Source: GCA-002704185 sp902588515
GTDB taxonomy: Bacteria; Pseudomonadota; Alphaproteobacteria; Pelagibacterales; Pelagibacteraceae
Length of the DNA stretch: 64,000 nt
Assembly (NCBI GenBank): GCA_902588515.1
Contig: CACIPP010000001.1
Span: 124,001 to 188,000 of the forward strand
Reading direction: 5' to 3'
The position numbers and the translations under genes are program-made. The notes below the pieces were generated by a model, which was not told the origin of the DNA, did no database searches, and worked only from the letters and a program-made list of their open reading frames with translations. This document shows, in pieces, positions 51,552 through 60,167 of this stretch. Numbering within the stretch: the first letter of the stretch is position 1; every line of letters begins with the position of its first letter.

Positions 51552-52696
51552 TTATAATAAGTTTGTAAAATTTTTTTATATATATTTTTTAATTTTTTTA
51601 AATCAGCTATAGGAACTCTTTCATCTACTTGGTGTATTGTTTTATTTACAAGACCAAACTCAATACATGGTGCGATATCTTTGATAAATCTGCCATCTGA
51701 GGTTCCTCCTCCTGTAGTTAATTTTGTATTTCTACCGGTACTTTTTTTAATTATATTCCTAATCATATTAACAGTTGGGTTGGGTCTACAAAGAAATACG
51801 CCACCTGTTTCCTGAAATTTAATATGATATTTACATTTGTGTTTTTTCGAAACTTTTTTAATGATTTTAGATATTTTGCTCTTAAGACTTTTACTTGTGT
51901 GTCTATCATTGTATCTAATATTGAAAATTGCACTCGCTTTTGATGGGATTACATTGTCTGCAAGATTATTTATATTAATTTTTACTATTTCTAAATTTGA
52001 TGCCTGAAAATTTTTTGAACCATTATCTAATTTTTTATTTTTAATTTCATTTAAAATTTTAATTAAAGGCGTTGACGGGTTTCTTGCTTTATTTGGGTAA
52101 GCAACGTGACCTTGAATACCACTAATTGTTATATATCCTGTTATACTACCTCTTCTACCTATTTTGATCTCTTCTCCAAGCTTGTTTGGATTTGTTGGCT
52201 CACCAATCAAACAAAAATCTATTTTTTCTTTTTTCTTTTTTAAATATTTAACAACTTTTTTTGTGCCATTAATAGCAACACTCTCTTCATCACCTGTGAT
52301 CAAAAAGCTAAGTGAGCCATTAAAGTTTTTATTATCTTTTAGAAATTCATATGTTGCTGAAATAAAACTTGCAATATTACCTTTCATATCAGCAATTCCC
52401 CGACCGTATAGTACTCCATTCTTTATTTGACCGCCAAAAGGATTAACAGACCATTTTTTAAAATCACCTATAGGTACAACATCGGTATGTCCAGCGAAAC
52501 ATAAATGAGGTTTCTTCGTGCCGATCTTAGCGTATAAATTTTTAATTTTGTGTGTACCTTTCTCTTTGAATTCCAAAATTTTACATTTAAAACCAAGTTT
52601 TTTGAGAGATTTAGCTACGTAGTTAATCGCACCTTTATCAAGCGGTGTTACACTTGCAAATCTCACAAGATCTTTTGCAATTTTGATTTCGTTCAT
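51548..52696 (-). CDS. dapE: succinyl-diaminopimelate desuccinylase
   Basis: A zinc hydrolase of lysine and peptidoglycan precursor synthesis. Metal-ligand motifs are CFAGHTDVVPIGD (near residue 65), YGRGIADMKGN, TGDEESVAINGTKK (catalytic Glu) and IGEPTNPNKLG. The C-terminal ligand is in EFGLVNKTIHQVDERVP. Length is 382 residues. It follows dapD on the same strand 3 bases away. Confidence 0.95.
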   Translation of the reverse strand: MNEIKIAKDLVRFASVTPLDKGAINYVAKSLKKLGFKCKILEFKEKGTHKIKNLYAKIGTKKPHLCFAGHTDVVPIGDFKKWSVNPFGGQIKNGVLYGRGIADMKGNIASFISATYEFLKDNKNFNGSLSFLITGDEESVAINGTKKVVKYLKKKKEKIDFCLIGEPTNPNKLGEEIKIGRRGSITGYITISGIQGHVAYPNKARNPSTPLIKILNEIKNKKLDNGSKNFQASNLEIVKININNLADNVIPSKASAIFNIRYNDRHTSKSLKSKISKIIKKVSKKHKCKYHIKFQETGGVFLCRPNPTVNMIRNIIKKSTGRNTKLTTGGGTSDGRFIKDIAPCIEFGLVNKTIHQVDERVPIADLKKLKNIYKKILQTYYK

Positions 52697-52699
52697 TTC

Positions 52700-53503
52700 T
52701 TAATCTCTTAGCAACTCATTGATGCTAGTTTTTGATCTTGTTTTGTCATCAACGGTTTTAATAATGTGTACTGCATATAAGTCTTTATGAGTACCAGGTA
52801 CAATTACAGAGTAGGGCGGAACAAATCCTTTTGTGATTTCGCCTGTCGATCGATTTACTATTTTTGTACTTTGTCCAATATAGCACCCCATTGATAGAAC
52901 ACTTCCTTTACCAACAATTACCCCTTCAACTACCTCAGACATAGCACCTACAAATACATCATCCTCAATTATAGTAGGTAAAGCTTGAGCGGGTTCCAAT
53001 ACTCCTCCAATACCTGATCCAGCAGAAATATGACAATTTTTACCTATTTGGCAACAACTACCAGCTCGTGAAAAAGTATCCATCATAGTACCTTCATCAA
53101 TGTATACACCTGAATTCACGTAACATGGCATCAAAACAACCCCTTTTCCAATGAATGATCCTTTCCTAACTTGTCCATTTGGCACAAATCTAAAACCAGC
53201 TTTTTCATGCTCTTCCTTACCCCAACCTGCTGTTTTACCTTTCAATAAATGCGATTTATCATACCAACTACTATAAGGCCCACTAAGTGTATCCATTGGG
53301 TTAGTTCTAAAACTCAGCATTATTGCTTTTTTAATCCATTGATTAGTAATCCATTTATCACCTTTTTTTTCTGCAACTCTAATTTTTCCTTTATCAAGAA
53401 GATCAAAAGTTTCATTTATACAATCTAAAATTTCTTTACTCGATTGAGGATTAATTTTTTCTTTATTATCCCATGCCTCATTTATAATTTTTTCTATAGT
53501 CAT
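52700..53503 (-). CDS. dapD: tetrahydrodipicolinate N-succinyltransferase
   Basis: Transfers succinyl from succinyl-CoA in the diaminopimelate pathway. It has a left-handed beta-helix of hexapeptide repeats from about residue 105 (GKGVVLMPCYVNSGVYIDEG, CQIGKNCHISAGSGIGGV, EDDVFVGAMSEVVEGV, GKGSVLSMGCYIGQSTKI). The N-terminal helical part (INEAWDNKEKI) is normal. Length is 267 residues. Its start overlaps the HAD gene's stop by 4 bases. Confidence 0.96.
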   Translation of the reverse strand: MTIEKIINEAWDNKEKINPQSSKEILDCINETFDLLDKGKIRVAEKKGDKWITNQWIKKAIMLSFRTNPMDTLSGPYSSWYDKSHLLKGKTAGWGKEEHEKAGFRFVPNGQVRKGSFIGKGVVLMPCYVNSGVYIDEGTMMDTFSRAGSCCQIGKNCHISAGSGIGGVLEPAQALPTIIEDDVFVGAMSEVVEGVIVGKGSVLSMGCYIGQSTKIVNRSTGEITKGFVPPYSVIVPGTHKDLYAVHIIKTVDDKTRSKTSINELLRD

Positions 53504-54168
53504 GCTACTTTCTTATTTATATCTTCTAAAAATTTAGTCAAATTTTTTACTCTAAAATCCACATGATATCCATCGGAACCTTCTTTGCAATATTTGTCGT
53601 CATTTTCTATCCAAGCAGTTTTTATACCAAGCTTGTGTGCTGGTAGTAAATTTTTAGCAATATCCTCAAAAAAAATACTCTCAGAACAATTGACTCTATA
53701 TTTAGAAATCAATTTTTTATATGGCGCAATATCTGGCTTAGGAATGTAATCGGAATCAACAATATCGAAAATTCCACTGAAATTATTTTTAATACCCAAT
53801 TTTGATATTGTTGTTTCAGCGTGTTTTTTTGACCCATTTGTAAAAATAATTTTTGATCCAGGTAGCTTTTTCAATTCATAATTTAACTTTTCATTCTTAT
53901 TTAAAAAACTGTAATCTATATCGTGTACAAATTCCAAAAAACGTTCAGCGTTTATATTATGTTTTTTCATTAATCCATTTAATGTTGTTCCATGCTCGTG
54001 AAAATATTTATTTTTTATTTTTAAAGCTTCAGATTCATCAACACGAAGCTCATCAATAATAAATTGGCACATTTTTTTATCTATTTTACTAAAAATATTT
54101 GTTGTTGAAGAATATAACGTATTATCTAAATCAAAAATCCAGAATTTAATATTTTTTAAACTAATCAT
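53500..54168 (-). CDS. HAD-family pyrimidine 5'-nucleotidase-like phosphatase
   Basis: A 222-residue HAD hydrolase of the SDT1/YjjG type. Motif I is WIFDLDNTLYSS with the nucleophile and acid aspartates, motif II is IIFTNGSKKHA, motif III lysine is in PKPDIAPYKKLI, and motif IV is FFEDIAKNLLPAHKLG. Such enzymes hydrolyse pyrimidine nucleotides. In alphaproteobacteria this gene sits between argB and dapD, so its placement is conserved even though its link to lysine synthesis is not established. Confidence 0.88.
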   Translation of the reverse strand: MISLKNIKFWIFDLDNTLYSSTTNIFSKIDKKMCQFIIDELRVDESEALKIKNKYFHEHGTTLNGLMKKHNINAERFLEFVHDIDYSFLNKNEKLNYELKKLPGSKIIFTNGSKKHAETTISKLGIKNNFSGIFDIVDSDYIPKPDIAPYKKLISKYRVNCSESIFFEDIAKNLLPAHKLGIKTAWIENDDKYCKEGSDGYHVDFRVKNLTKFLEDINKKVA

Positions 54169-55018
54169 TTACTATTAGAGTCCCTGCTCCAGCTTCAGAA
54201 AACAACTCGTATAAAACTGCATGTGGTTTTCTTCCGTCAATTATCACTACACCTGAGACACCTTCTTTTAGACATGATATACATGTGAGTATTTTAGGTA
54301 TCATTCCTCCGGTAATTACACCGCTAGAAATTAAATTATTTGCCTCAGAAATTGTTAATTTTTCAATCAATTTACCAAATTTATCATTTACACCCGGTAC
54401 ATCGGTCATTAGCAAAAGTCTATCAGCTTTTATTTTTTCTGAAATTTTTCCTGCAACTGTGTCAGCATTTATATTATAAACTTGTTCTGTTTTATCAATT
54501 CCAATTGGCGCAATAACCGGTATTTTTTTATTCGTCAATAATTCGTTTATTATTTTTTCATTTATTTGATCGGGATCTGCAACAAATCCTAAGCTTGAGT
54601 TTTTTGATCCTTTAACTTTTATTATATCACTATTTTTTGCGTTTACAGGGACAGAATTAACACCGAATTTTTCTATTGATTTGACTAAATCTGGATTAAT
54701 TTCGTTAAGTAATACGTCTTCAACAACTCCTATTATATTATTATCTGTTACCCTTAATCCATCAATAAATTTGCTTTCAATTTTATTTTGATTTAATCTT
54801 TGTTGGATTTGAGGGCCTCCCCCGTGAACAACCACTGTATTGACTCCAATCTTGTTACAGACAGCAGCATCTTCAGCAAATGCTTTTGATAACTTTAGGC
54901 TAGCCATTACTTGACCTCCATACTTTAGAACTATTTTCTTATTTTTATATTTTTCAAGAAACTTTTTAGCCTCATCTATAGGAGGAGCTTCTTTAGGCCA
55001 AATCGCTGATAAATTCAT
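54161..55018 (-). CDS. argB: N-acetylglutamate kinase
   Basis: Second enzyme of arginine synthesis. KIVLKYGGQVMAS is the phosphate-binding start, GVNTVVVHGGGPQIQQRL binds acetylglutamate, and LLMTDVPGVNDKFG and ISSGVITGGMIPKI complete the amino acid kinase fold. Length is 285 residues; the N-terminal helix (SAIWPKEAPPIDEAKKFLEKY) is typical of the hexameric, arginine-inhibited type. In many alphaproteobacteria engB lies between yidC and argB, but here the two share one base. Confidence 0.95.
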   Translation of the reverse strand: MNLSAIWPKEAPPIDEAKKFLEKYKNKKIVLKYGGQVMASLKLSKAFAEDAAVCNKIGVNTVVVHGGGPQIQQRLNQNKIESKFIDGLRVTDNNIIGVVEDVLLNEINPDLVKSIEKFGVNSVPVNAKNSDIIKVKGSKNSSLGFVADPDQINEKIINELLTNKKIPVIAPIGIDKTEQVYNINADTVAGKISEKIKADRLLLMTDVPGVNDKFGKLIEKLTISEANNLISSGVITGGMIPKILTCISCLKEGVSGVVIIDGRKPHAVLYELFSEAGAGTLIVND

Positions 55019-56700
55019 TATACTGTTTTTGTCTTTGTTTTCCTTATTATCACGTACTGTTGTGCCATGGTAAGTACGTTATTAATAGTCCAGTAAACTA
55101 CAAGACCAGAAGGGAATGATGCTAAAAGTATTGTTAAAAAGAAAGGAAAAAACATAAATATTTTTGCTTGAATAGGGTCAGGAGGAGCAGGATTAAGTTT
55201 TTGTTGTATCCACATTGTCAATCCCATTAATATTGGCCATATCCCTATAATTAAGAAACTTGGTGGATCCCAAGGTATTAATCCAAATAAGTTAAATATT
55301 GTTGTTGGATCAGGTGCAGATAGATCTTGTATCCATCCAAAAAAAGGAGCATGCCTCATCTCCAAGGTTACAAATAAAACTTTATAAATTGCAAAAAAGA
55401 ATGGCAATTGTATTAAAACTGGAAGGCAGCCACTAACTGGATTTACCTTTTCTCTTTTATATAAATTCATCATTTCCATTTGAATTTTTTGTTTGTCATC
55501 TTTATACAAATCTTTAAGTCTTTGCATTTCCGGCTGTAGTGCTTTCATTTTTGCCATTGATACAAAAGAATAATTAGCTAGTGGAAAAAATATTAATCTT
55601 ACTGCAGCTGTTAACAGAATAATTGCAATACCAAAATTACCGGAAATTTTATATAGATAATCGATTACAAAAAAAATTGGTTTTGTAAAATAAAAAAACC
55701 AGCCCCAGTCAATTGCTAAATCAAACTTATTTATACCTGACTGCTCTGCATATCCGTCAACAACAGAAACTTCTTTAGCGCCAATAAATAAAGTTGCTAC
55801 GTTCTTTTTAGTTTCATTTGAATTAATTATTGTTGGGTCTGTAATAATATAATTTGCCTTGAACTGCTTATCATAAGTAAATTCAGCATTGAAATTTTTA
55901 CCCTTCTGAGGAATTATGGCAGATAACCAATATTTATCTGTAATTCCAAACCATCCACTATTATTTTTGTAGGTTTCTTTTTTCTCAATAATATCTTCAT
56001 AAGATAATTCTTTTAATTCTTCACCTACTACTCCAATTAAACCCTCATGCAAAATATAAAAATTTTGTACATCTGGTTTTTTATTTCGCGTTATCTGAGA
56101 ATAGTGAAATAAATTTATATTCTTTTGAGATAGATTTTGAACTGAATCCTCTACGATTATTAAATATTTATCATCTATGGTAAGTTTTTTTTCGAATATT
56201 AAACCTTCATTGTTATTCCATTGAATCGTAACAGGTTGTTTTGGAGCAAGAGTATCATTTCCAATTACTCTCCATTTACTATTATGATTAGGGACCTTTA
56301 TATTTTCAGATGTAGCCCAGCCGGTTTCTAAAAAATATCCATTTTCAGATTTTTTTGGGTTTAGTATAACAACTTGTTTACTATCTTCATTTAAAGTTTC
56401 TTTATAATTTTTTAGAGTAACATCATCTATTAATGCTCCATTTAACGAGATTGTACCAAAAATTTTTCCATTGCTAATGTTTATTCTATCAGATTGTTTA
56501 ATAGCATCTTGACGTGTAATTTTTTTGTCTGGTTCTTTAATTTTAATTTTTGGAGCTTTTGGTTTGCTTTCATTCTTTTTTACAATTGTTGTATCGTCTG
56601 AGGTTGTGTTTTCTATTTCAGGCGGGGGAAACATTACCGACCAAATTACAATTACGGCAGTTGATAAAATTACTGCTAATAATACATTTTTACTATCCAT
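55018..56700 (-). CDS. yidC: membrane protein insertase YidC
   Basis: YidC inserts and folds inner-membrane proteins. An N-terminal membrane segment (residues 6-22) is followed by the large periplasmic domain to about 340. The conserved core segments are FGIAIILLTAAVRLIFFPLA, MNLYKREKVNPVSGCLPVLI, QLPFFFAIYKVLFVTLE and FPSGLVVYWTINNVLTMAQQ. Length is 560 residues. It overlaps yidD by 8 bases, in the rpmH-rnpA-yidD-yidC order. Confidence 0.96.
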   Translation of the reverse strand: MDSKNVLLAVILSTAVIVIWSVMFPPPEIENTTSDDTTIVKKNESKPKAPKIKIKEPDKKITRQDAIKQSDRINISNGKIFGTISLNGALIDDVTLKNYKETLNEDSKQVVILNPKKSENGYFLETGWATSENIKVPNHNSKWRVIGNDTLAPKQPVTIQWNNNEGLIFEKKLTIDDKYLIIVEDSVQNLSQKNINLFHYSQITRNKKPDVQNFYILHEGLIGVVGEELKELSYEDIIEKKETYKNNSGWFGITDKYWLSAIIPQKGKNFNAEFTYDKQFKANYIITDPTIINSNETKKNVATLFIGAKEVSVVDGYAEQSGINKFDLAIDWGWFFYFTKPIFFVIDYLYKISGNFGIAIILLTAAVRLIFFPLANYSFVSMAKMKALQPEMQRLKDLYKDDKQKIQMEMMNLYKREKVNPVSGCLPVLIQLPFFFAIYKVLFVTLEMRHAPFFGWIQDLSAPDPTTIFNLFGLIPWDPPSFLIIGIWPILMGLTMWIQQKLNPAPPDPIQAKIFMFFPFFLTILLASFPSGLVVYWTINNVLTMAQQYVIIRKTKTKTV

Positions 56701-56953
56701 TTAATTTATCTTTCTCTACTGGATCAAATCCAGACTTAGCACCTAAAAATTTAATTGGGTGACATTTTAAAATTCTTTTAAAAGTTAAAAATATTCCGAC
56801 AAAAAATCCTTTTTTTTCTAATGCTTCAATACAATACTCTGAACATGTTGGCAAAAATCTACAATTATTTCCCAATAGTGGTGAAATGAAAAATTTATAT
56901 ATTTTAACCACAGATATCGTTAGTATAGAAAATATTTTATCTATTATGCACAT
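56693..56953 (-). CDS. yidD: membrane protein insertion efficiency factor YidD
   Basis: An 86-residue haemolysin-like protein. The motif FISPLLGNNCRFLPTCSEYC is diagnostic, as are the later cysteine in ILKCHPI and the end GFDPVE. It has one amphipathic N-terminal helix. It starts one base after the rnpA stop and overlaps yidC. Confidence 0.94.
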   Translation of the reverse strand: MCIIDKIFSILTISVVKIYKFFISPLLGNNCRFLPTCSEYCIEALEKKGFFVGIFLTFKRILKCHPIKFLGAKSGFDPVEKDKLNG

Positions 56954-57304
56954 TTATATTTCAAGTAACTTAAATTTTAATTCTTCAACAATTTTTTTAA
57001 ACTCTGTATTATTTATTTTTTGTTTAGCAAAAATCGCATATTTGTAATTAGTTTTAAATTTAATTTTTAAATCTTTAATTGCTTCTCTAGTTGCATTTTT
57101 TAACTTTCTTTTTAATTTATTTCTATATGCTGCATTTCCCAGCTTTTTTGCAGATACACAACTTAATAAAATCTCATTTTTCTTTTCAGAGCTTTTTTTT
57201 TGATAATATATTGTGAAGTACTCAGTTGATATTTTGTTTGCGCTCATAATATCTTTAAATTCTTGTTTTTTTTTTAAAGAAATTAGCTGTAATCTACTAA
57301 TCAT
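56954..57304 (-). CDS. rnpA: ribonuclease P protein component
   Basis: The protein subunit of RNase P, which trims tRNA 5' ends. A basic protein of 116 residues with the family core CVSAKKLGNAAYRNKLKRKLKNATREAI (the RNR-type motif appears as AYRNKLKRKLK). The start SRLQLISLKKKQEFKDIM fits. It follows rpmH by 2 bases. The RNA subunit gene is not in the window. Confidence 0.93.
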   Translation of the reverse strand: MISRLQLISLKKKQEFKDIMSANKISTEYFTIYYQKKSSEKKNEILLSCVSAKKLGNAAYRNKLKRKLKNATREAIKDLKIKFKTNYKYAIFAKQKINNTEFKKIVEELKFKLLEI

Positions 57305-57306
57305 AT

Positions 57307-57441
57307 TTAAGCAGAAAGCTTTTTTCTTCCTTTTGATCTTCTTCTGGATAAGACTTTTCTACCATTCTTTGTTGACATTCTAGATCGCCAGCCGTGTCGA
57401 CGCTTTCTTACTTTCTTGCTAGGTTGAAATGTGCGCTTCAT
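57307..57441 (-). CDS. rpmH: 50S ribosomal protein L34
   Basis: A 44-residue, very basic ribosomal protein: MKRTFQPSKKVRKRRHGWRS, then MSTKNGRKVLSRRRSKGRKK. The match to L34 is complete in length and pattern. It begins the rpmH-rnpA-yidD-yidC operon. The 67 bases upstream show no DnaA boxes, so this is not an origin of the pseudomonad type. Confidence 0.97.
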   Translation of the reverse strand: MKRTFQPSKKVRKRRHGWRSRMSTKNGRKVLSRRRSKGRKKLSA

Positions 57442-57508
57442 TGATATATTTAAATTTCAGCATTTATAGGTAATTCAATATAGGATGTACAGTATAAAAT
57501 TATAACTT

Positions 57509-58228
57509 ATGCAAATTTCTAAATTTAAAATAATGCTTTTAGGCGTTTATATTACCACTGTGGCTATAGTGGTCTTTTTATTTTTTTACTATGGCGTCAC
57601 TTCATTTCTTAATCCAGAGTATTTAATGAATAATAGAGATAGTATTTTTTCCTATATCGATAGATATAAAGTAATTATAGCAACAATCTATTTTGTTTCA
57701 TCGATAATATGGGTTTTTTTATTAGGCTTTGCTTCAATTCCTGCAATCTTTGCAGGTCTAGTTTTTGGATCTTATCTTGGTTCAGTATTATCGATATTCT
57801 CCTTTACAATTGGTGCTACATTATTATTTTTTTCTGCTAATAAACTATTTAAAGATAGTATTTCTAATTACATTAAAAATAAATATCCCATGATAGTAAA
57901 GAATATAGATGAAAATATTTTTGGATATTATTTTTTTTTAAGGTGTATTCCAGGTATTCCATTTGCTATTAAAAATTTAATACCTGTAATATTTAATATG
58001 CGAATATCTTCCTATTTTTCAGCTACTTTTTTTTCAGAACTTACACCTACTATAATTCTCGTGAGTTTATGTTCTGGAATAGGTAAAGCTTTAAGAGCTG
58101 GAGAAAATATTAACTTTTTAATTTTGAAAAAACCTGAAATTTATATACCGGTAATCGCTCTTGGTTTGTTTGTATTAATTGCGAATATTATCAAAAAAAA
58201 ATATTTTTATAAGCAACCTAAAACTTGA
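57509..58228 (+). CDS. TVP38/TMEM64-family membrane protein
   Basis: A 239-residue protein with about 5-6 membrane segments in the DedA-related VTT family. The motif region GFASIPAIFAGLVFGSYLGSVLSIFS and RCIPGIPFAIKNLIPVIFNM are typical. These proteins help lipid movement between membrane leaflets or carrier recycling in other organisms; here the function is inferred from family only. It is divergent from rpmH. Confidence 0.85.
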   Translation: MQISKFKIMLLGVYITTVAIVVFLFFYYGVTSFLNPEYLMNNRDSIFSYIDRYKVIIATIYFVSSIIWVFLLGFASIPAIFAGLVFGSYLGSVLSIFSFTIGATLLFFSANKLFKDSISNYIKNKYPMIVKNIDENIFGYYFFLRCIPGIPFAIKNLIPVIFNMRISSYFSATFFSELTPTIILVSLCSGIGKALRAGENINFLILKKPEIYIPVIALGLFVLIANIIKKKYFYKQPKT

Positions 58229-58259
58229 ATAAATCTTATAATCAACATATAATTTAGTT

Positions 58260-58853
58260 ATGACTTTTCAATTACCAACATTAGATTACTCGAAATCATC
58301 TTTATCTCCTCATATGTCAGAAGAAACTTTGGATTTACATCATGGTAAACATCATCAAACTTATATAACGAACTTAAATAATTTAATAAAAAATTCGGAT
58401 TTAGAGAATTCATCTCTTGAGGAGATAGTTAAAAAAACATCGGCGGACCCATCAAAAATTGGAATATTTAATAATGCAGGTCAACATTGGAATCATATTT
58501 TGTTTTGGAAATGTATGAAGCCAAAAGGAGGTGGTGCGTTACCTGGAAAATTAGAAAAAAGAATAAATTCTGATTTTGGAGGTGTAGATAAATTTAAAGA
58601 ACAATTTATTCAAGCAGGAGTAACGCAATTTGGTTCTGGTTGGGCATGGCTAGCGATTGATAAAGGAAAACTTGTAGTGACAAAAACTGCTAATGCCTCA
58701 AACCCATTAGTAAATAATATGAAGCCGATATTAGGTTGCGATGTATGGGAACATTCATATTACGTTGATTATAGAAATCGTAGACCTGATTATTTAAAAA
58801 GTTTTATTGAAAATCTTGTAAATTGGGAATTTGTAGAGTCGCAACTAGATTAA
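58260..58853 (+). CDS. sodB: superoxide dismutase, Fe/Mn type
   Basis: Converts superoxide to oxygen and hydrogen peroxide. The metal ligands lie in DLHHGKHHQTY (His27), AGQHWNHILFWK, and DVWEHSYYVDYRNRR. GGG-A-L-P and FGSGWAWLAIDKGKL complete the active-site region. Length is 197 residues. The QHWNH-region and the AQxWNH-like position favour the iron form, but metal choice is not certain from sequence. Its stop abuts that of the convergent CBS protein. Confidence 0.94.
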   Translation: MTFQLPTLDYSKSSLSPHMSEETLDLHHGKHHQTYITNLNNLIKNSDLENSSLEEIVKKTSADPSKIGIFNNAGQHWNHILFWKCMKPKGGGALPGKLEKRINSDFGGVDKFKEQFIQAGVTQFGSGWAWLAIDKGKLVVTKTANASNPLVNNMKPILGCDVWEHSYYVDYRNRRPDYLKSFIENLVNWEFVESQLD

Positions 58854-59450
58854 TCAATCTTCGTTATCGTAATTAACATTTTTATTAGCCATTAAAACTG
58901 AAAATACCCCAATGATAAAAAATATTACTGAAAACATGATGATTATGTTTTTTTGACTAAACAAATCTAAAATCAGCGCAAGAAAACATAATAATATTAA
59001 AATAATCGGAACACCAATTTGATATTTTGCTAAATTTTTATGTTTCTTTTTAATTTCTTGTCCTGACTCAATTTTGGCCTTTAAAAAATCTCGAATTGAA
59101 TAAAATGCTAACAATTTTCCTTCGCTATTACTGACAGGCATGTGTCTAATTCCATATTCTTTCATATTTGATATTACATTATCGATTGTATCTTCTTCGG
59201 TCGCTGTCAAAATATCTGAAGTCATGATTTCCGATGCGGTGGTTAAATCCGGATCTTTTCCTTCTAAAACTAACCTGGTAACAATATCTCTCTCTGATAC
59301 GATGCCTATTAGCTTATTATTTTCAGTTATAGGTATAGCCCCAATATTCCTATCTCTCATTTCTCGTGCAATTTCACTCACTGGTCTTTCTTTTTCACAG
59401 ATTGTTAACTCGGATTTGAGTTTGTATTTTTTTAAGTCTGAAATTTTCAT
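58854..59450 (-). CDS. CBS-domain protein with C-terminal membrane segments
   Basis: A 198-residue protein. Two CBS repeats occupy about residues 12-130 (VSEIAREMRDRNIGAIPITENNKLIGIVSERDI, then ASEIMTSDILTATEEDTIDNVISNMKEYGIRHMPVS). Two hydrophobic segments follow (about 148-167 and 170-190). CBS pairs bind adenosine nucleotides and could sense energy state; attachment to the membrane by a C-terminal hairpin is less usual. No partner is evident next to it. Confidence 0.85.
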   Translation of the reverse strand: MKISDLKKYKLKSELTICEKERPVSEIAREMRDRNIGAIPITENNKLIGIVSERDIVTRLVLEGKDPDLTTASEIMTSDILTATEEDTIDNVISNMKEYGIRHMPVSNSEGKLLAFYSIRDFLKAKIESGQEIKKKHKNLAKYQIGVPIILILLCFLALILDLFSQKNIIIMFSVIFFIIGVFSVLMANKNVNYDNED

Positions 59451-59474
59451 ATTAAAAAAGTATATTAATTATAT

Positions 59475-60167
59475 TTATTTTGAAAGGTTATGTTTCATGA
59501 GTTTTTGAGCTTTTAAAAATAGCCTTACCATTTTTGGTTGATTTATCCTTTTAGTATTTACATTTCTAGGTGAAGGATGGTAGCAGCCAACTAAATAAAA
59601 ATTACCAATTTTAAATATAGCATCATGCTTAAATTTATACTTTGTTTTTAAATTATAGTAATTTATAAAATATTTAATGCATGCATCAAAAGCTACTTTG
59701 CCTAATGCAATTAAAACTTTTTTGTTTTTTAAAAACATTAACTCTCTGTCAAAAATCGAAAAGCAATTATTAAGTTCTTGTGCTGTGGGTTTATCTTCAG
59801 GTGGAACACATTTTAAAGCAGTAGTGATGTATGTATTATATAATATTAATCCATCCTCTCTATCGAGTGAGTAAGGATGATTACAAAGGTTTGCCTTATG
59901 TAGACACTTAAACAAAAAATCAGCAGATTTATCACCTGTAAAAACCCTACCTGTTCTTGTAGCGCCGTGAGCAGCAGGAGCCAAACCAATAAATAAAATC
60001 TGAGCATTTAATTTTCCATATCCTACTATTGGTTTGCCCCAGTACTTTTGTTTTAAATAAGATTTTCTTTTTTTTTGAGAAATTAATTTTCTAAATTTAG
60101 TTAATCGACTACATTTATCACATTTAAAAACTCGTTGTTTAAAACTTTTGAATTTTAAATTTGTCAC
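59475..60167 (-). CDS. uracil-DNA glycosylase, family 5 (UdgB type)
   Basis: A repair enzyme that removes uracil and deaminated bases from DNA. The signature LAPAAHGATRTGRVFTGDKS is that of family 5, not family 4 (which has GEAPG-type residues). Four cysteines for an iron-sulfur cluster are in KCDKC near the start and KCVPP...NNC. The His loop is CYHPSPRNVN. Length is 230 residues. It overlaps the neighbouring hydrolase gene by 4 bases. Confidence 0.9.
   Translation of the reverse strand: MTNLKFKSFKQRVFKCDKCSRLTKFRKLISQKKRKSYLKQKYWGKPIVGYGKLNAQILFIGLAPAAHGATRTGRVFTGDKSADFLFKCLHKANLCNHPYSLDREDGLILYNTYITTALKCVPPEDKPTAQELNNCFSIFDRELMFLKNKKVLIALGKVAFDACIKYFINYYNLKTKYKFKHDAIFKIGNFYLVGCYHPSPRNVNTKRINQPKMVRLFLKAQKLMKHNLSK

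Noticed and set aside
57442..57508. Possible replication origin upstream of rpmH
   Set aside because: rpmH-rnpA-yidC lies near oriC in many bacteria, but the 67 bases show no DnaA box-like sequence and dnaA and dnaN are not adjacent; the divergent gene is a TVP38-like protein.
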